A DNA stretch of 64,000 bases from Okeania sp. SIO1I7 (GCA_010672585.1 JAAHGF010000013.1:310428-374427); one strand, 5' to 3'. Numbered from the stretch's first letter, positions 49,647 through 59,126 are shown. A program made the numbers and translations. The notes: a model not told the origin generated them from the letters alone.

Positions 49647-50320
49647 AAATATACATTTAATTGCAGATGAAGAATATAGTTAAGGTCGCGATCGAATTTA
49701 TGCTCATCGTTAATTGATGACAAATTGGGTAGTTATCACAAGTCATAATTTTTGCAGCTTACCTCCTGAGGATGAAAAGGATGTACTAAAAAATATCCTT
49801 ACATATTTAGAACTACCACAAATTGAATACTTGCTCAGATAGGGATATGAAAATGTATATCACAAAATCCCAGAGAACTATAGCAGAGGACAGAGGATAG
49901 ACTAAAGGCAATACTGGGAAAAACTTTTCCTTGCCTAAGGTTGATCATCGCTATATGTCCTAAGCAAATTTTTCGCCTGCTATACCAAACTCCTGACTCT
50001 ATGTAATTATCCTAATAAACTTAGCTACTAATGTAGCTTTCTCGATAGTGTTTTTCCGAATTTACACTGGAATAATTGGCCATTTAATTAATTTGATTAA
50101 GCCAAATATCCTATGTACATCTGTGTATTTACTGAATATAATGGATTTATAATAAAAGTTTTAATAATTTGGATTTGCTATTCATAGCTACCAATTAGTA
50201 GCCAAATTTCAATGAATCTGTAAAATTCAACAACACAATCAAGAAAAAGCACTACTATTCTTGCAAGCTAATCAATCTAGATAATCTTTGATCTAGCTCT
50301 ACTATCAGGGGATAACTTTT
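49647..50320. other. spacer with an unidentified gene fragment
   Basis: A short frame at about 49745-49838 (FCSLPPEDEKDVLKNILTYL ELPQIEYLLR) looks protein-like but is not recognised. The rest is AT-rich with no repeat family seen. Confidence 0.35.
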
Positions 50321-50557
50321 ATGAATGCGATACTACTACTTACCAAAAACATAGCTTTCTCAACCTTAACTTTAAGCTTAGGTATGATAATACCAACAAG
50401 AGTGATGGCATTGCCAGCAGCTAGCTATTACTCTAACTCTAATCAGACTTACACAGATGTTGATACCTATTTTTTAAAATCATCTATTCTTGCAAAATAT
50501 ACACCAGACGATAATGGTAAATCTGGAGACAGTAAAAAAGGTGGAGGGGCACACTAA
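50321..50557 (+). CDS. small secreted protein, unknown function
   Basis: 78 residues; AGGGGATAAC precedes the ATG by about seven bases. A signal peptide (about 1-31: ILLLTKNIAFSTLTLSLGMI, cleavage near VMALP) is followed by a polar mature part of about 45 residues ending KYTPDDNGKSGDSKKGGGAH. The Gly-rich tail recalls the start of some cyanobacterial DUF928 proteins, but the rest of such a protein is absent. Unrecognised otherwise. Confidence 0.6.
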   Translation: MNAILLLTKNIAFSTLTLSLGMIIPTRVMALPAASYYSNSNQTYTDVDTYFLKSSILAKYTPDDNGKSGDSKKGGGAH

Positions 50558-50693
50558 CATTACCTCCTTTTCATTTAAATACTAAATAGCTATCTTAGGA
50601 TTAATCTACTATATTTATTTCTGGTCGTGATTAAAACTTTAGGCTTAATTAAGTTTAATAATTCATGTCCTAATTTTTTCAATTTCCCTCTAA

Positions 50694-50852
50694 TATCATG
50701 TCCGGTAGCATCGGTATTGTATAGAGGAGGTAAAGAAGAAGGAAGAAGGAAGAAGGAAGAAGGAAGAAGCTTTAAGAAAAGGAAAAATTTTACTTATATG
50801 GCGGTAAATATTTCCCCAACTTTCACACGGGACTATACCAACGGACATGATA
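50694..50852 (+). mobile_element. family A MITE, copy 5
   Basis: 159 bp, TATCATGTCCGGTAGCATCG to CCAACGGACATGATA, TAA on both sides (50691-50693, 50853-50855). The interior holds five GAAGGAA heptamers. Confidence 0.85.
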
Positions 50853-50855
50853 TAA

Positions 50856-51578
50856 AACGCATCGATAATATCAGTTAGTCTGAAAACAATAAATTTAAGA
50901 ACTAATGGCTGAGGTTAATAGATAATCAGGCATTTTATCCATACTAATATTAGTGCACCGAATAATTAATAATTTCAGCTTTGAAGCCTATCCTTTTAAC
51001 TTTGAAGGAGAAAAATCATTGATATTTGGTGTTGCTGAATCAAGCTATGAAACCTAAATTTGACAAAATATAAAATGCTTTTCAGTTAATAGTTAGGCAA
51101 TTGCCATTAAAGCACAATCATAGCCACACATCACCAACGCCGATATTTTTGTAGTCAAACCTCTTATTTATTTAAGAATAGATCATTGTTGAATGTTGAA
51201 TGTTGAATGTAAGAACTAAACTCTAGAAACTTGAAACAATTGACATACTCCTGATTTTGCCCATAGCTCAACTACTCTGAGTTATTCAAATAGCATGGTT
51301 CTATCTCCCAGTCTACCTCAGTAATGGCCGTGCTGTATTTGTAGACGATCGCCTTCAACTAATCAGAAGCTTAAATTAGATATAAATCCACCTAATTTAA
51401 ACTTCTTTATATTTCCCAACACCGACACAAGCAGAATAAATACGGTTTTAACCCGTAGAGTTTCTAATACTTAACTTCAATAATCAATTGGTAATTCCCA
51501 ATATTTAATCAAGCACTCAAGTATTAAATAGCGGCATTGAAAATTGACTAATATCTGAGAGTTTAGTCTATGCTAATC
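50856..51578. other. spacer downstream of psbU
   Basis: It contains a family B fragment (CCGAATAATTAATAATTTCA, about 50958-51015), three TTGAATG heptamers (51186-51210) and a hairpin AGAAGCTTAAATTAG...CTAATTTAAACTTCT (51365-51406) followed by a T-rich stretch on the plus strand. The hairpin's role is unclear because psbU is on the other strand. Confidence 0.45.
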
Positions 51579-52007
51579 TTAGTCGTATGAACCAGTATTC
51601 AATCTATAGTCACCTTCAATATACACATCAGCAGGTGGAGTCACTGTAAAATTGTCAAGATTTGCATCTAAAAGATTTTTCTGTCTTTCAGTTAAACCAG
51701 GAATTTCTAGTACATCCTCTACTTTTTGATAAGGAGCATTATCTACTATCATCGAAGCTATAGTTGGGAACATTCCCCGGTATTTCCGAAAGCTTCGTAA
51801 AGGACTATTGTTAAGATCGAGCTTCTCTCCAATCTCTCCTAATTTTCTGTCTGCCTTGTTAACCCTTCCAGATTCTACTGCTAGAATTGATGTTGAAGGC
51901 CATACAGTTAAACTTAAGTTACCTGCATAAGCTTGATGGTATGGCATTAATCCTAAACAACCTAGACATAAACCTAATATTGCTAGCAGTAAGCCGATTT
52001 GTTTCAT
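51579..52007 (-). CDS. psbU: photosystem II 12 kDa extrinsic protein
   Basis: PsbU sits on the lumen face of photosystem II and stabilises the oxygen-evolving cluster. The 142-residue precursor has a signal peptide ending HQAYA and a mature part starting GNLSLTVWPS. It is recognised by KLGEIGEKLDLNNSPLRSF, RKYRGMFPTIASMIVDNAPY and EDVLEIPGLTERQKNLL, the helix-hairpin-helix core. AGGAGA lies about 10 bp before the ATG. Normal length. Confidence 0.97.
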   Translation of the reverse strand: MKQIGLLLAILGLCLGCLGLMPYHQAYAGNLSLTVWPSTSILAVESGRVNKADRKLGEIGEKLDLNNSPLRSFRKYRGMFPTIASMIVDNAPYQKVEDVLEIPGLTERQKNLLDANLDNFTVTPPADVYIEGDYRLNTGSYD

Positions 52008-52351
52008 TATTCTATTTCTCCTAATCTATTGATATACACAGTTTTTTAAGTACCTAACGGTAAAAATTAAACTGTAGAAATTTAAACAGTTTACTTAATT
52101 GTTAGTAGGTAAATCAAGTAATGACTGCATGATGCAGCTTACTATTATCTAAACTCAGAAAGTCTATGAAAATAATTTTTCTACTTGTTGGTTTTCACTG
52201 CTTAAACGTCTCGCAAATTATCTCTTCCTTGCTCTAATTCTATAGAAACTTTGGGAGATATATTTTTGTCCAACAAGACAAATTTAGTCATAGACTATTA
52301 AGCCCTATCCACTATACCTTATCAGGTTCTACGGCTTAAACTAACCTTTTT

Positions 52352-52798
52352 TTGACATTCCCACCGTTAAATCAAAGATTATAACGGGGGATTCTTGTTT
52401 TACTGGCGCAACGCTAGGCGTTTTCCTGCGGAATGCTGCGCAAATATGTCGCGCAGCGTTAACGGAGTTGTGCGCTAGCTAAACACAGATTCGTAAGCTT
52501 GGTAACAAATCAAACAAGTTGAGTGATACCCCCACTACTACCATCTCCACAAACTTTCTTGCTCCGTCTTTACGCGCTCAGAAACTTCAGGGCAGGCAGT
52601 GCGCTTTTCTTTGACCATGTCCCCCACAGTTATTAACCCTCTATTTCCAATTACTTTTGCAGCAGCTACATTATGATTTTTATAGAAGGTTGAGTTTAGC
52701 ATACAGCTACTTTTGCTTTTTCCCTCAGTTATCTTATCATGCTGTGTTGCAGTTAATTCCAAGGCTTTTGATGTTAATGATCGGCTGATATGTCCCAT
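52352..52798 (-). pseudogene. tnpB-like 3'-end remnant
   Basis: The minus frame contains FYKNHNVAAAKVIGNRGLIT VGD, a worn form of the TnpB C-terminus (RDxNAAKVIxNRGL). A hairpin CCCACCGTTAAATC...TAACGGGGGATTC (52355-52395) marks a right end. A dyad repeat (52430-52452) and a GC-rich element shared with 27243-27295 (CTTGCTCCGTC...GTGCGCTTTT) lie in between. Confidence 0.55.
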
Positions 52799-52956
52799 TC
52801 TAAGAAGTCTTGTGCAATATTAAACTATAAAGTTTTTTCTTGAGTTTATACATTTGGCACATCTACAATCTCAGCTTTTGCCTGACGAATCATATCTATC
52901 TATAATGGATTAAAAAACCGTGAAATGTATCTGTGAAAAGCTATGCTTGATTTGAT

Positions 52957-53970
52957 CTAAAACAGATTTTGATTTTTTGCAGAGAACAATTTTTTGCCCA
53001 AAAAAGTGTTGAGATTATTAAAAGTACCACCATAAGTAATAGTTGGACTATCATAGCCTTTCAGATTTACTTGATACTGCTTAAATATTTGATGCACATT
53101 TTCTAAATCGCAAATATATTGATAAGTACCTTCTCCCAAAGCAATATCCATACCAATTTCTTTAGTAGATGATTCTAGGCGAAATGCTGCATTTACAGTA
53201 TCTCCCAAAGCAGTATAGTCCGAGCGTTCACTACTACCAGCATTACTCACCATTGCATAACCTGTATTTATTCCTGCTCCTACTCTTAAAGGAAACGGTA
53301 AAGGGTATGTCCTACTTAATTCTCTTGTTACTTCATATAAATCTTTGAGAGCTTGAAAAATACGAATCATTTCTGCACTATTAACTCCCTCAGCTCCATG
53401 AAACCAAACAGCCATAATCGCATCACCAATATATTTATCCACCCAACTTCCATTCTTCCTGATAATATCCCCTGCTTGCCTAAACCAACTACCAATCACT
53501 TCAGACAATACTCTCTCGTCCAGTTTTCTAGTCAACACTGTAAAATCTCGGATATCCATTACCATAACTGATATTAGACGACGAACATGCAAGGTAGCTG
53601 TAAAATCTTGAGAATCACCACTTATACTCGACTCTGTGTCTATTACTAGGTCTGGACAGTTAAATTCTAGTTCTGTTTGACCAAATAGTAAACGATCGGA
53701 ATCCTTTAAAATTACAGGAATACTAACACGACGACTATTTACGAAAGAGCCATTACGACTGCCTAAATCTATCAGATAAAAATCTCCTTTGTCCATCTGC
53801 TGTATCATTGCATGGTTGCGGGATATCCATTTATCAGTCAGGACAAAAGTGTTATCTCTACCTCTACCAATAGTCCAACAATTATTTCCTACTAGAGGTA
53901 GGTAGCGATCGCCTGCTTCGGTACGAAGGAGTATATGAGGAGGTTGCAAAGTCACGACAGTGGCACTCAT
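52957..53970 (-). CDS. FHA-domain class III adenylate/guanylate cyclase
   Basis: 337 residues. The FHA domain (about 25-105: WTIGRGRDNTFVLTDKWISR NHAMI, LIDLGSRNGSFVNSRRV) binds phosphothreonine. The cyclase domain (about 130-310) has VMVMDIRDFTVLTRKL and DKYIGDAIMAVW with both metal Asp residues, and SDYTALGDTVNAAFRLES. An intact catalytic core suggests real cAMP or cGMP synthesis. FHA control implies coupling to Ser/Thr kinases. It lies 150 bp downstream of DUF3120 on the same strand, and the cNMP-binding channel at 20079 is a possible target. Confidence 0.92.
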   Translation of the reverse strand: MSATVVTLQPPHILLRTEAGDRYLPLVGNNCWTIGRGRDNTFVLTDKWISRNHAMIQQMDKGDFYLIDLGSRNGSFVNSRRVSIPVILKDSDRLLFGQTELEFNCPDLVIDTESSISGDSQDFTATLHVRRLISVMVMDIRDFTVLTRKLDERVLSEVIGSWFRQAGDIIRKNGSWVDKYIGDAIMAVWFHGAEGVNSAEMIRIFQALKDLYEVTRELSRTYPLPFPLRVGAGINTGYAMVSNAGSSERSDYTALGDTVNAAFRLESSTKEIGMDIALGEGTYQYICDLENVHQIFKQYQVNLKGYDSPTITYGGTFNNLNTFLGKKLFSAKNQNLF

Positions 53971-53995
53971 GGTAACACAAGCTCATTACTTGTGT

Positions 53996-54123
53996 GAATT
54001 CTCTTTTGGTTAAGCACTAAATATATCAGTAATAAACTTATTGCCCCTAAAATAGCATAGGTTTCTACAGGATTATTACTGAGTTCTTCTTCTACTGCAC
54101 CCCCTCTGACTATCTTACTTATA
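53996..54123 (-). other. short membrane-type frame without a start codon
   Basis: Between DUF3120 and the cyclase gene the minus strand is open for about 50 codons: NISKIVRGGAVEEELSNNPV, ETYAILGAISLLLIYLVLNQ. It looks like a single membrane helix with a loop, but has no ATG, GTG or TTG at its head and begins just after a TAG. It is either a frameshifted tail of the preceding gene or chance. Confidence 0.3.
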
Positions 54124-54819
54124 TTAGGCTAAACAAGCAGCTAATAGAAATATACTGTCCACTAAAATTGTACTTAATACTGCTGCTCCAAACGCCCAAA
54201 AGTGTAACTTTCTTGATTGTAAAGGTACAAGACCAAAAAGTAATAGAACTCCCACTAAAACAAATATCCAAATTATTCCCCAGGAAGTATTTACTTTAGT
54301 AAAAGCATCTTGGAATACCTCTAAGGCCATATCTGGTTCAACAATCATTAATCGTCGCCAATAAGGAATTAGGCCAGTTATGTAAAAGTATCCGTCTGTA
54401 ACTGCTGTACCTAATAGAGAACCAAGGTAAAAACAGTTACCTATCATTTCTCTTTTGTGCGCCAAACACCACAAAGCAAAAGGTACACATATCGCCTCAA
54501 CTGGTAAATGGAGGAGTGGTTCCTGTCGTAGCCAACCCCAGTATATTGAGCCTGTGAACCAACTCCAAGTAAATCCCAATAATAGATCGCCCCATATATG
54601 GGTATCTCTATCTTTAAGTAATTTTAAACTTAGCCAGAACCAGAAGCCAGTCATAGCCAAACTTAACCAAGGTAGTTGACGTACCATTGGAGCTTGAAAA
54701 AATACTGGCACTGACACTAGAAATACGGCAGTAAAAAACACAGCCCATTTTTGGCTGATTCTAATTTTTTCAGAAAAAAAGAAAAATAAATTTATCCCAA
54801 ACTTTTCTGGGTAAAGCAT
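54124..54819 (-). CDS. DUF3120 family membrane protein
   Basis: A cyanobacterial membrane protein of unknown function, about 231 residues from ATG 54819; an in-frame TTG at 54852 would add 11. Recognised by WAVFFTAVFLVSVPVFFQAP, QLPWLSLAMTGFWFWLSLKL and GDLLLGFTWSWFTGSIYWGW LRQEP. Seven hydrophobic segments are visible. It may be co-transcribed with the FHA-cyclase gene, and is divergent from uppP. Confidence 0.88.
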   Translation of the reverse strand: MLYPEKFGINLFFFFSEKIRISQKWAVFFTAVFLVSVPVFFQAPMVRQLPWLSLAMTGFWFWLSLKLLKDRDTHIWGDLLLGFTWSWFTGSIYWGWLRQEPLLHLPVEAICVPFALWCLAHKREMIGNCFYLGSLLGTAVTDGYFYITGLIPYWRRLMIVEPDMALEVFQDAFTKVNTSWGIIWIFVLVGVLLLFGLVPLQSRKLHFWAFGAAVLSTILVDSIFLLAACLA

Positions 54820-54908
54820 TGTGAATATAGCAAATAAAGTATTATTAAACAAGATATTTTTAATATTTTTTACTTAACTTTATCTAATTTAACATATTAT
54901 ACTGATTA

Positions 54909-54967
54909 TCCCCTCCTGGGGCATTTTTATAGTAACAGCTATTTTATCCCCTAGTAGGGGATTTTTT
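54909..54967 (+). terminator. two tandem hairpins with T-runs upstream of uppP
   Basis: Hairpin 1: CCCC-TCCT-GGGG then CATTTTT (54910-54927). Hairpin 2: ATCCCCTAGTAGGGGAT then TTTTT (54946-54967). Both have the shape of intrinsic terminators on the plus strand, yet lie in a divergent promoter region with no plus-strand gene before them. Confidence 0.55.
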
Positions 54968-55090
54968 AGGAAGAGTTAATAACAAACGAAAATCCTATGG
55001 AATCAAGAGTTTTGAGGAGTGAAAACTCAAAAAAGTGGTAATACTTCTGATGCTATAATCAAGCAATAATTCTATTTAAGACCCTACTGA

Positions 55091-56038
55091 ATGAAATTCT
55101 TATTTGCTGTCATTCTCAGCGCCCTAATTTTTATATCTATAGAAAAAGTAGGCCAATCATTACCTTTAGACCCGACTTCCACCTCCGAGCAGCTCTCACA
55201 AATGAATATTTTTCAAGCAGTTATTCTAGGGATGGTACAAGGGTTAACAGAATTTTTACCCATTAGTAGTACAGCTCACCTCAAGATTGTTCCTGTCGCC
55301 CTGGGTTGGGGAGACCCTGGTGTGGCTTTTACTGCTGTGATTCAGTTGGGCAGTATTTTTTCAGTTGTTTGGTATTTTTGGCAGGACTTGACAAAGATTG
55401 CGGTTGGTGCATATAAATCTATAGTGAAATCCGATTACCAGTCTCCAGATTTCCGCATGGCAGTTGGAATAGCATTGGGAACCATACCAATAGTATTTTT
55501 TGGGTTATTAATCAAAATATTTATTCCAGATTTTGATAACTCGGTCTTGCGCAGTACAGTGGCGATCGCTATTGCTTCTATAGTTATGGCTTTATTATTA
55601 GGAATAGCAGAGAAAATTGGCAGTCGAAAACGTAACTTTGAGCAACTAGGTATTAAAGATGGCATACTCATGGGATTAGCTCAAGCATTGGCATTAGTCC
55701 CCGGAGTATCTCGCTCTGGCTCAACTATTACAGGTGGCCTATTTATGGGATTAGAAAGGGCTACAGCAGCAAAATTTTCTTTTTTATTGGGTCTTCCAGC
55801 GATTACTTTAGCAGGTTTAGTTGAACTGAAGACTCTATTAGATGAGGGTTTTGGGGGTGTGGGTTTAGCACCTACTATTGCTGGAATTATATCTGCAATA
55901 ATTTTTTCTTACATAGCAATTGCTTGGTTGATTAAATACTTACAAACTAAAGATACATGGATATTTGTTTGGTATAGATTAGCTTTTGGGGTATTAATTT
56001 TAGTGGCGATCGCTGGTGGTGTAATGCAAAATAAATGA
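55091..56038 (+). CDS. uppP: undecaprenyl-diphosphatase
   Basis: This enzyme (also called BacA) removes a phosphate from undecaprenyl pyrophosphate to recycle the lipid carrier for peptidoglycan and glycan synthesis. The 315-residue membrane protein has both signature motifs, GLTEFLPISSTAHL and PGVSRSGSTITGGLFMGL, which form the active site. About 38 residues (MKFLFAVILSALIFISIEKV and a Ser/Thr linker) precede the usual start (MNIFQAVILGMVQG), giving an extra signal-like helix. Translation from the internal Met is possible. Two hairpins lie in the upstream region. Confidence 0.96.
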   Translation: MKFLFAVILSALIFISIEKVGQSLPLDPTSTSEQLSQMNIFQAVILGMVQGLTEFLPISSTAHLKIVPVALGWGDPGVAFTAVIQLGSIFSVVWYFWQDLTKIAVGAYKSIVKSDYQSPDFRMAVGIALGTIPIVFFGLLIKIFIPDFDNSVLRSTVAIAIASIVMALLLGIAEKIGSRKRNFEQLGIKDGILMGLAQALALVPGVSRSGSTITGGLFMGLERATAAKFSFLLGLPAITLAGLVELKTLLDEGFGGVGLAPTIAGIISAIIFSYIAIAWLIKYLQTKDTWIFVWYRLAFGVLILVAIAGGVMQNK

Positions 56039-56040
56039 TT

Positions 56041-56101
56041 TGAAGAAGGAAGAAGGAAGAAAAAAGAAGGAAGAAAGAAGAAAGAAGAAAGAAGAAAGAA
56101 A
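56041..56101. repeat. tandem GAAGAAA / GAAGGAA repeat
   Basis: About eight units of the heptamers GAAGGAA and GAAGAAA begin 3 bp after the uppP stop. Confidence 0.85.
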
Positions 56102-56392
56102 GACTGAAGTTTGGAAATAATGGATAGGGACAATGTAACAGTTGCCGATCCGATCACTCAATCTCCAAGCAATTGTAGAAACTGCTCATCAAGTTTGGGG
56201 TATTAAACTCATAAGAGAAAAGATAAATCTAAGTTGGGATTATTTTGACCGAAAATTTTTGGTCAATAGCCTCCTCTTTTTAGGGGATAAATATTCGCCA
56301 AGGTCAAGCCTCCTGATTGCAGAGGTACTGATAACTGATAACAGAAATGGCTTTTGTTGAAGTTTGAATCAATCAAAACTATCAAAATTGAA

Positions 56393-56417
56393 CCCATCCA
56401 AGAATTTCTTAGATGGG
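56393..56417 (-). terminator. probable apcD terminator
   Basis: CCCATCCAAGAA and TTCTTAGATGGG pair around a TT loop. On the minus strand the hairpin is followed by TTCAATTTTGATAGTTTTG. It lies 28 bp after the apcD stop. Confidence 0.5.
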
Positions 56418-56444
56418 GAGTAAAGCTACAAAAAACAAAAAAAC

Positions 56445-56930
56445 TTAGGACATGGCCTGAATGATATAGTCAAAGTAAGGAGCAGTTTCCTGAACATCTT
56501 CTTCATCAAGTAAAGCAAGAGAAGCTTCCTTCAAACAACGAATTGACTCTACCATTCCAGGAACAGGTACACCCAATGAGTTGTACATTTCCCGAACACC
56601 AATCAAACCAATACTTTCAATTGGATCTTTATCACCAGCTAGTACCCCATAAGTAATCAAACGCAAGTACCAACCATAATCCCGGAGGCACAAGGCACGC
56701 TCGCGTTGACCAAAAGCATTACCACCAGGGGCAATAAAATCTGGACGCCTGCGCCACAACTCTTGACTAGCTTTGTCTACAATTTTTTTCTCATTTTCAG
56801 AAAGTACGCTAGCAATACGCACGCGCTGGTCGCCTGTTTTTAAAAAAGTATTTATGGCTTGAAGCTCCCCACTACTGGGGTAACGTAATTCATCGTCTGC
56901 TTTGAGAATAACTTGGCTAACTACACTCAT
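56445..56930 (-). CDS. apcD: allophycocyanin alpha-B chain, phycobilisome terminal emitter
   Basis: ApcD sits in the phycobilisome core and passes excitation to chlorophyll, mainly to photosystem I. I place the start at ATG 56930 ([20 protein letters not shown]), giving the standard 161 residues; the frame begins three codons earlier. Chromophore Cys81 lies in [20 protein letters not shown]. The sequence matches ApcD rather than ApcA ([13 protein letters not shown] start, [13 protein letters not shown] end). Monocistronic. Confidence 0.95.
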   Translation of the reverse strand: MSVVSQVILKADDELRYPSSGELQAINTFLKTGDQRVRIASVLSENEKKIVDKASQELWRRRPDFIAPGGNAFGQRERALCLRDYGWYLRLITYGVLAGDKDPIESIGLIGVREMYNSLGVPVPGMVESIRCLKEASLALLDEEDVQETAPYFDYIIQAMS

Positions 56931-57051
56931 AATTATCAAAAAATTTCAGAATTATATTTCATTTTAGCTATTTACGACCTTTCTCAATCATCAAATTTGA
57001 GTGATTTAATTTGAGAGATTTATTGGTATTTTTGAATAGCGGATATTAATT

Positions 57052-57120
57052 AGGAGTCAGGAGTCAGGAGTTAGGAGTCAGGAGTCGGGAGCAGGAAGTT
57101 AGGAGTTAGGAGTCGGGAAT
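57052..57120. repeat. tandem AGGAGTC heptamer repeat
   Basis: Eight to nine units of AGGAGTC / GGGAGTC / AGGAGTT, about 110 bp upstream of the apcD start region. Confidence 0.85.
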
Positions 57121-57234
57121 TTAGAAAAGTAGAAAAGAATTTTTATTACCTTTAATTAATGACTAAAATGATTTTGCTAATTAATGATTTTTAATAAAAA
57201 ATTATCGGCGATCTGAAATAATTAATCTTGGCAA

Positions 57235-57662
57235 TTGACATCCTCTCCGTGCTTAAGCGACGGAGATTCCCACATCACTGTGAGACTTTCCTCTTTCGTC
57301 GAGTCAACTTACTTGCCTGAGTTTCCTCAAGCAAGCAGAGGTCGTTCTCTCCGGAGGCGTGACTTTCCCTGTGCCCCAGGGTAGTTGATAATTGTTTTAG
57401 TCCTGCTTGGAGGATATTAATTGCAGCATTTGCCTCCTACGGAGGAGCTACGCTAACGTCCCTATCTGCTTCATAACCACAATGTGGACATTGATGAGTT
57501 CTGGTGCTGAGAGTTTTGACAACAGTTTCACCACAGTTAGAACAGTTTTGAGATGTATAAGCAGGTTCTACTGCAATTACAGGTATCCCATAAATACTGC
57601 CAAAATATTCTAACCATTCTCTAAATCTGTACCATGCTGCATCTGCTATTGATTTTGCGTTT
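57235..57662 (-). pseudogene. tnpB 3' remnant with right-end hairpin
   Basis: The minus frame reads AWYRFREWLEYFGSIYGIPV IAVEPAYTSQNCSNCGETVV, HQCPHCGYEADRDV, then NAAINILQAGLKQL. This is the zinc ribbon and last Asp of TnpB with a dyad repeat (57430-57460) inserted between DRDV and NAA. It ends at the hairpin TGACATCCTCTCCGTGCTTA ...GACGGAGATTCCC (57236-57271). The N-terminal two thirds are gone. Confidence 0.8.
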
Positions 57663-57851
57663 CTTTACGATCAAATTATACCAGACAAATAAAGTACTTG
57701 CCAGCTCTAATTAACCGTTCTACTAAACTTACCCAAACTTACCCAAAATGGTATTTTGAGCTTTGGAGCTAGCTTCCTGTTTCACTGAAGACCACTGACC
57801 GCAGTCTGTAACTTATCTTCTCCACAGGCTTAAAATCGGCGGAAACTCCAC

Positions 57852-58919
57852 CTACTGATGCACATAGTTTTCCAAGTTGACAGCAGCATTAAAGTCTCTG
57901 TCTACATGAAATCCGCAGTTGCCACATTCGTAAGTTCTTGCACTCAATGGCATTTTCTGTTGATACCCACAGTGAGAACATATTTGAGAACTTGGGTAAA
58001 ATCTATCTGCTATCACTAGCTTGCTTCCATACCACTCGCACTTGTATGTTAGCTGACGCTTAAACTCATAAAAACCACAGTCTGCTATAGCACTTGCCAG
58101 CTTGTGGTTTTTGAGCATTCCACTTACATTTAAGTCTTCTATCACTATGGTGCTGTGGTTTTTAGCTAACCATGTTGTGAGTTTATGTAATGCGTCTGCT
58201 CTGATGTCAGCTACTTTTTTGTGCGCCTTGGCTAGTTTTTTTACTCCTTTCCTTCTGTTTTTGGAACCAGGATCTTTTTTGTTAACACGGCGCTGATAAC
58301 GAGCTAGTCTCTTTTTGGCTTGCTTATAGGCTTTAACGTTAGCAAATCGGCTTCCATCACTACAAGTTGCTAGAGCATTTATACCTACATCCACACCGAT
58401 AATATCTCGTTCTTTTGTAGTAGGGTTGGGTTGATAATCATATTTAAAACTAATGTACCAATCACCTGCGCGTTTGGATATTCTCACATTTTTTACTGGT
58501 ACAGATGGTAAGATTTCATAAGTTTTTACTATTCCTATTCTTGGTAGTTTTATATAGTTTCCTTGAATAATTTTGATACTTCCTTCTAAATAGAAACTAT
58601 CTTTTTTTCCTTTTTTCTTGAATTTAGGAAATCCGCGCTTGGGAATAGTTAAAAAATTTTTAAACGCTCTGTCTAAATCTCTTAATGCCTGTTGAGGTGC
58701 ACATTTTGATACTTCATAATACCAGGGATTTTGACTTTTAACTTCAGCAACCAAACGTTTATGTAAGGTAACTGCACTAGGTCGTTTTTTCGTTAATTCA
58801 TATTCAGTAATACAAGTAGTTAATCCCCAATTATAAGCATGACGAGCCACACCTGCGTGTTTGGCAAGTATTGTTTTTTGGTAATTGTTAACTTTTAACT
58901 TGGTCTTGATTGATTGCAT
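57852..58919 (-). CDS. tnpB: RNA-guided endonuclease TnpB, apparently intact
   Basis: 355 residues from ATG 58919 (MQSIKTKLKVNNYQKTILAK); an in-frame GTG at 58931 adds four. TnpB cuts DNA with a guide RNA made from the element's right end and helps keep the transposon. All RuvC residues are present: D177 in GVDVGINALA, E261 in TIVIEDLNVSG and D342 in HVDRDFNAAVNL. The zinc ribbon has C314/C317 and C332/C335. The N-terminal helix-turn-helix and a Lys-rich segment are complete. No tnpA accompanies it, so mobility would need a transposase in trans. It is the only whole intact tnpB among 13 or more in the window. Confidence 0.93.
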   Translation of the reverse strand: MQSIKTKLKVNNYQKTILAKHAGVARHAYNWGLTTCITEYELTKKRPSAVTLHKRLVAEVKSQNPWYYEVSKCAPQQALRDLDRAFKNFLTIPKRGFPKFKKKGKKDSFYLEGSIKIIQGNYIKLPRIGIVKTYEILPSVPVKNVRISKRAGDWYISFKYDYQPNPTTKERDIIGVDVGINALATCSDGSRFANVKAYKQAKKRLARYQRRVNKKDPGSKNRRKGVKKLAKAHKKVADIRADALHKLTTWLAKNHSTIVIEDLNVSGMLKNHKLASAIADCGFYEFKRQLTYKCEWYGSKLVIADRFYPSSQICSHCGYQQKMPLSARTYECGNCGFHVDRDFNAAVNLENYVHQ

Positions 58920-58931
58920 TTGAACACGCAC

Positions 58932-59126
58932 ACCATGAAAAAAAGTCTTTGATTATGTTAGGATAATTTTATATGTATGATAGCAGATAATCAGCAGTTA
59001 TTCAATCTTTCTTAACATTTGTCCAACTTTGTCCAATTATTGGGCTTCAGTAGTTAGCCCCTAAAAGGGGGAGGCTTTAAACCCAATTTTCCGGTAAAAG
59101 TAATATTATTCTTAGGTAATGAATGA
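58932..59126. other. tnpB-rlmD divergent spacer
   Basis: It holds the presumed left end of the tnpB element and the tail of a family B repeat (GAGGCTTTAAACCCAATTTT CCGGTAAAA, 59068-59098). A putative rlmD promoter lies here but is not resolved. Confidence 0.4.

Noticed and set aside
50627-50878. 83-codon plus-strand frame
   Set aside because: Spans a family A MITE and its purine heptamers; the protein is mostly KEEGRRKEEG.
56142-56360. 72-codon frame starting TTG after uppP
   Set aside because: No ribosome binding site or recognisable domain; probably spacer, though an old remnant cannot be excluded.
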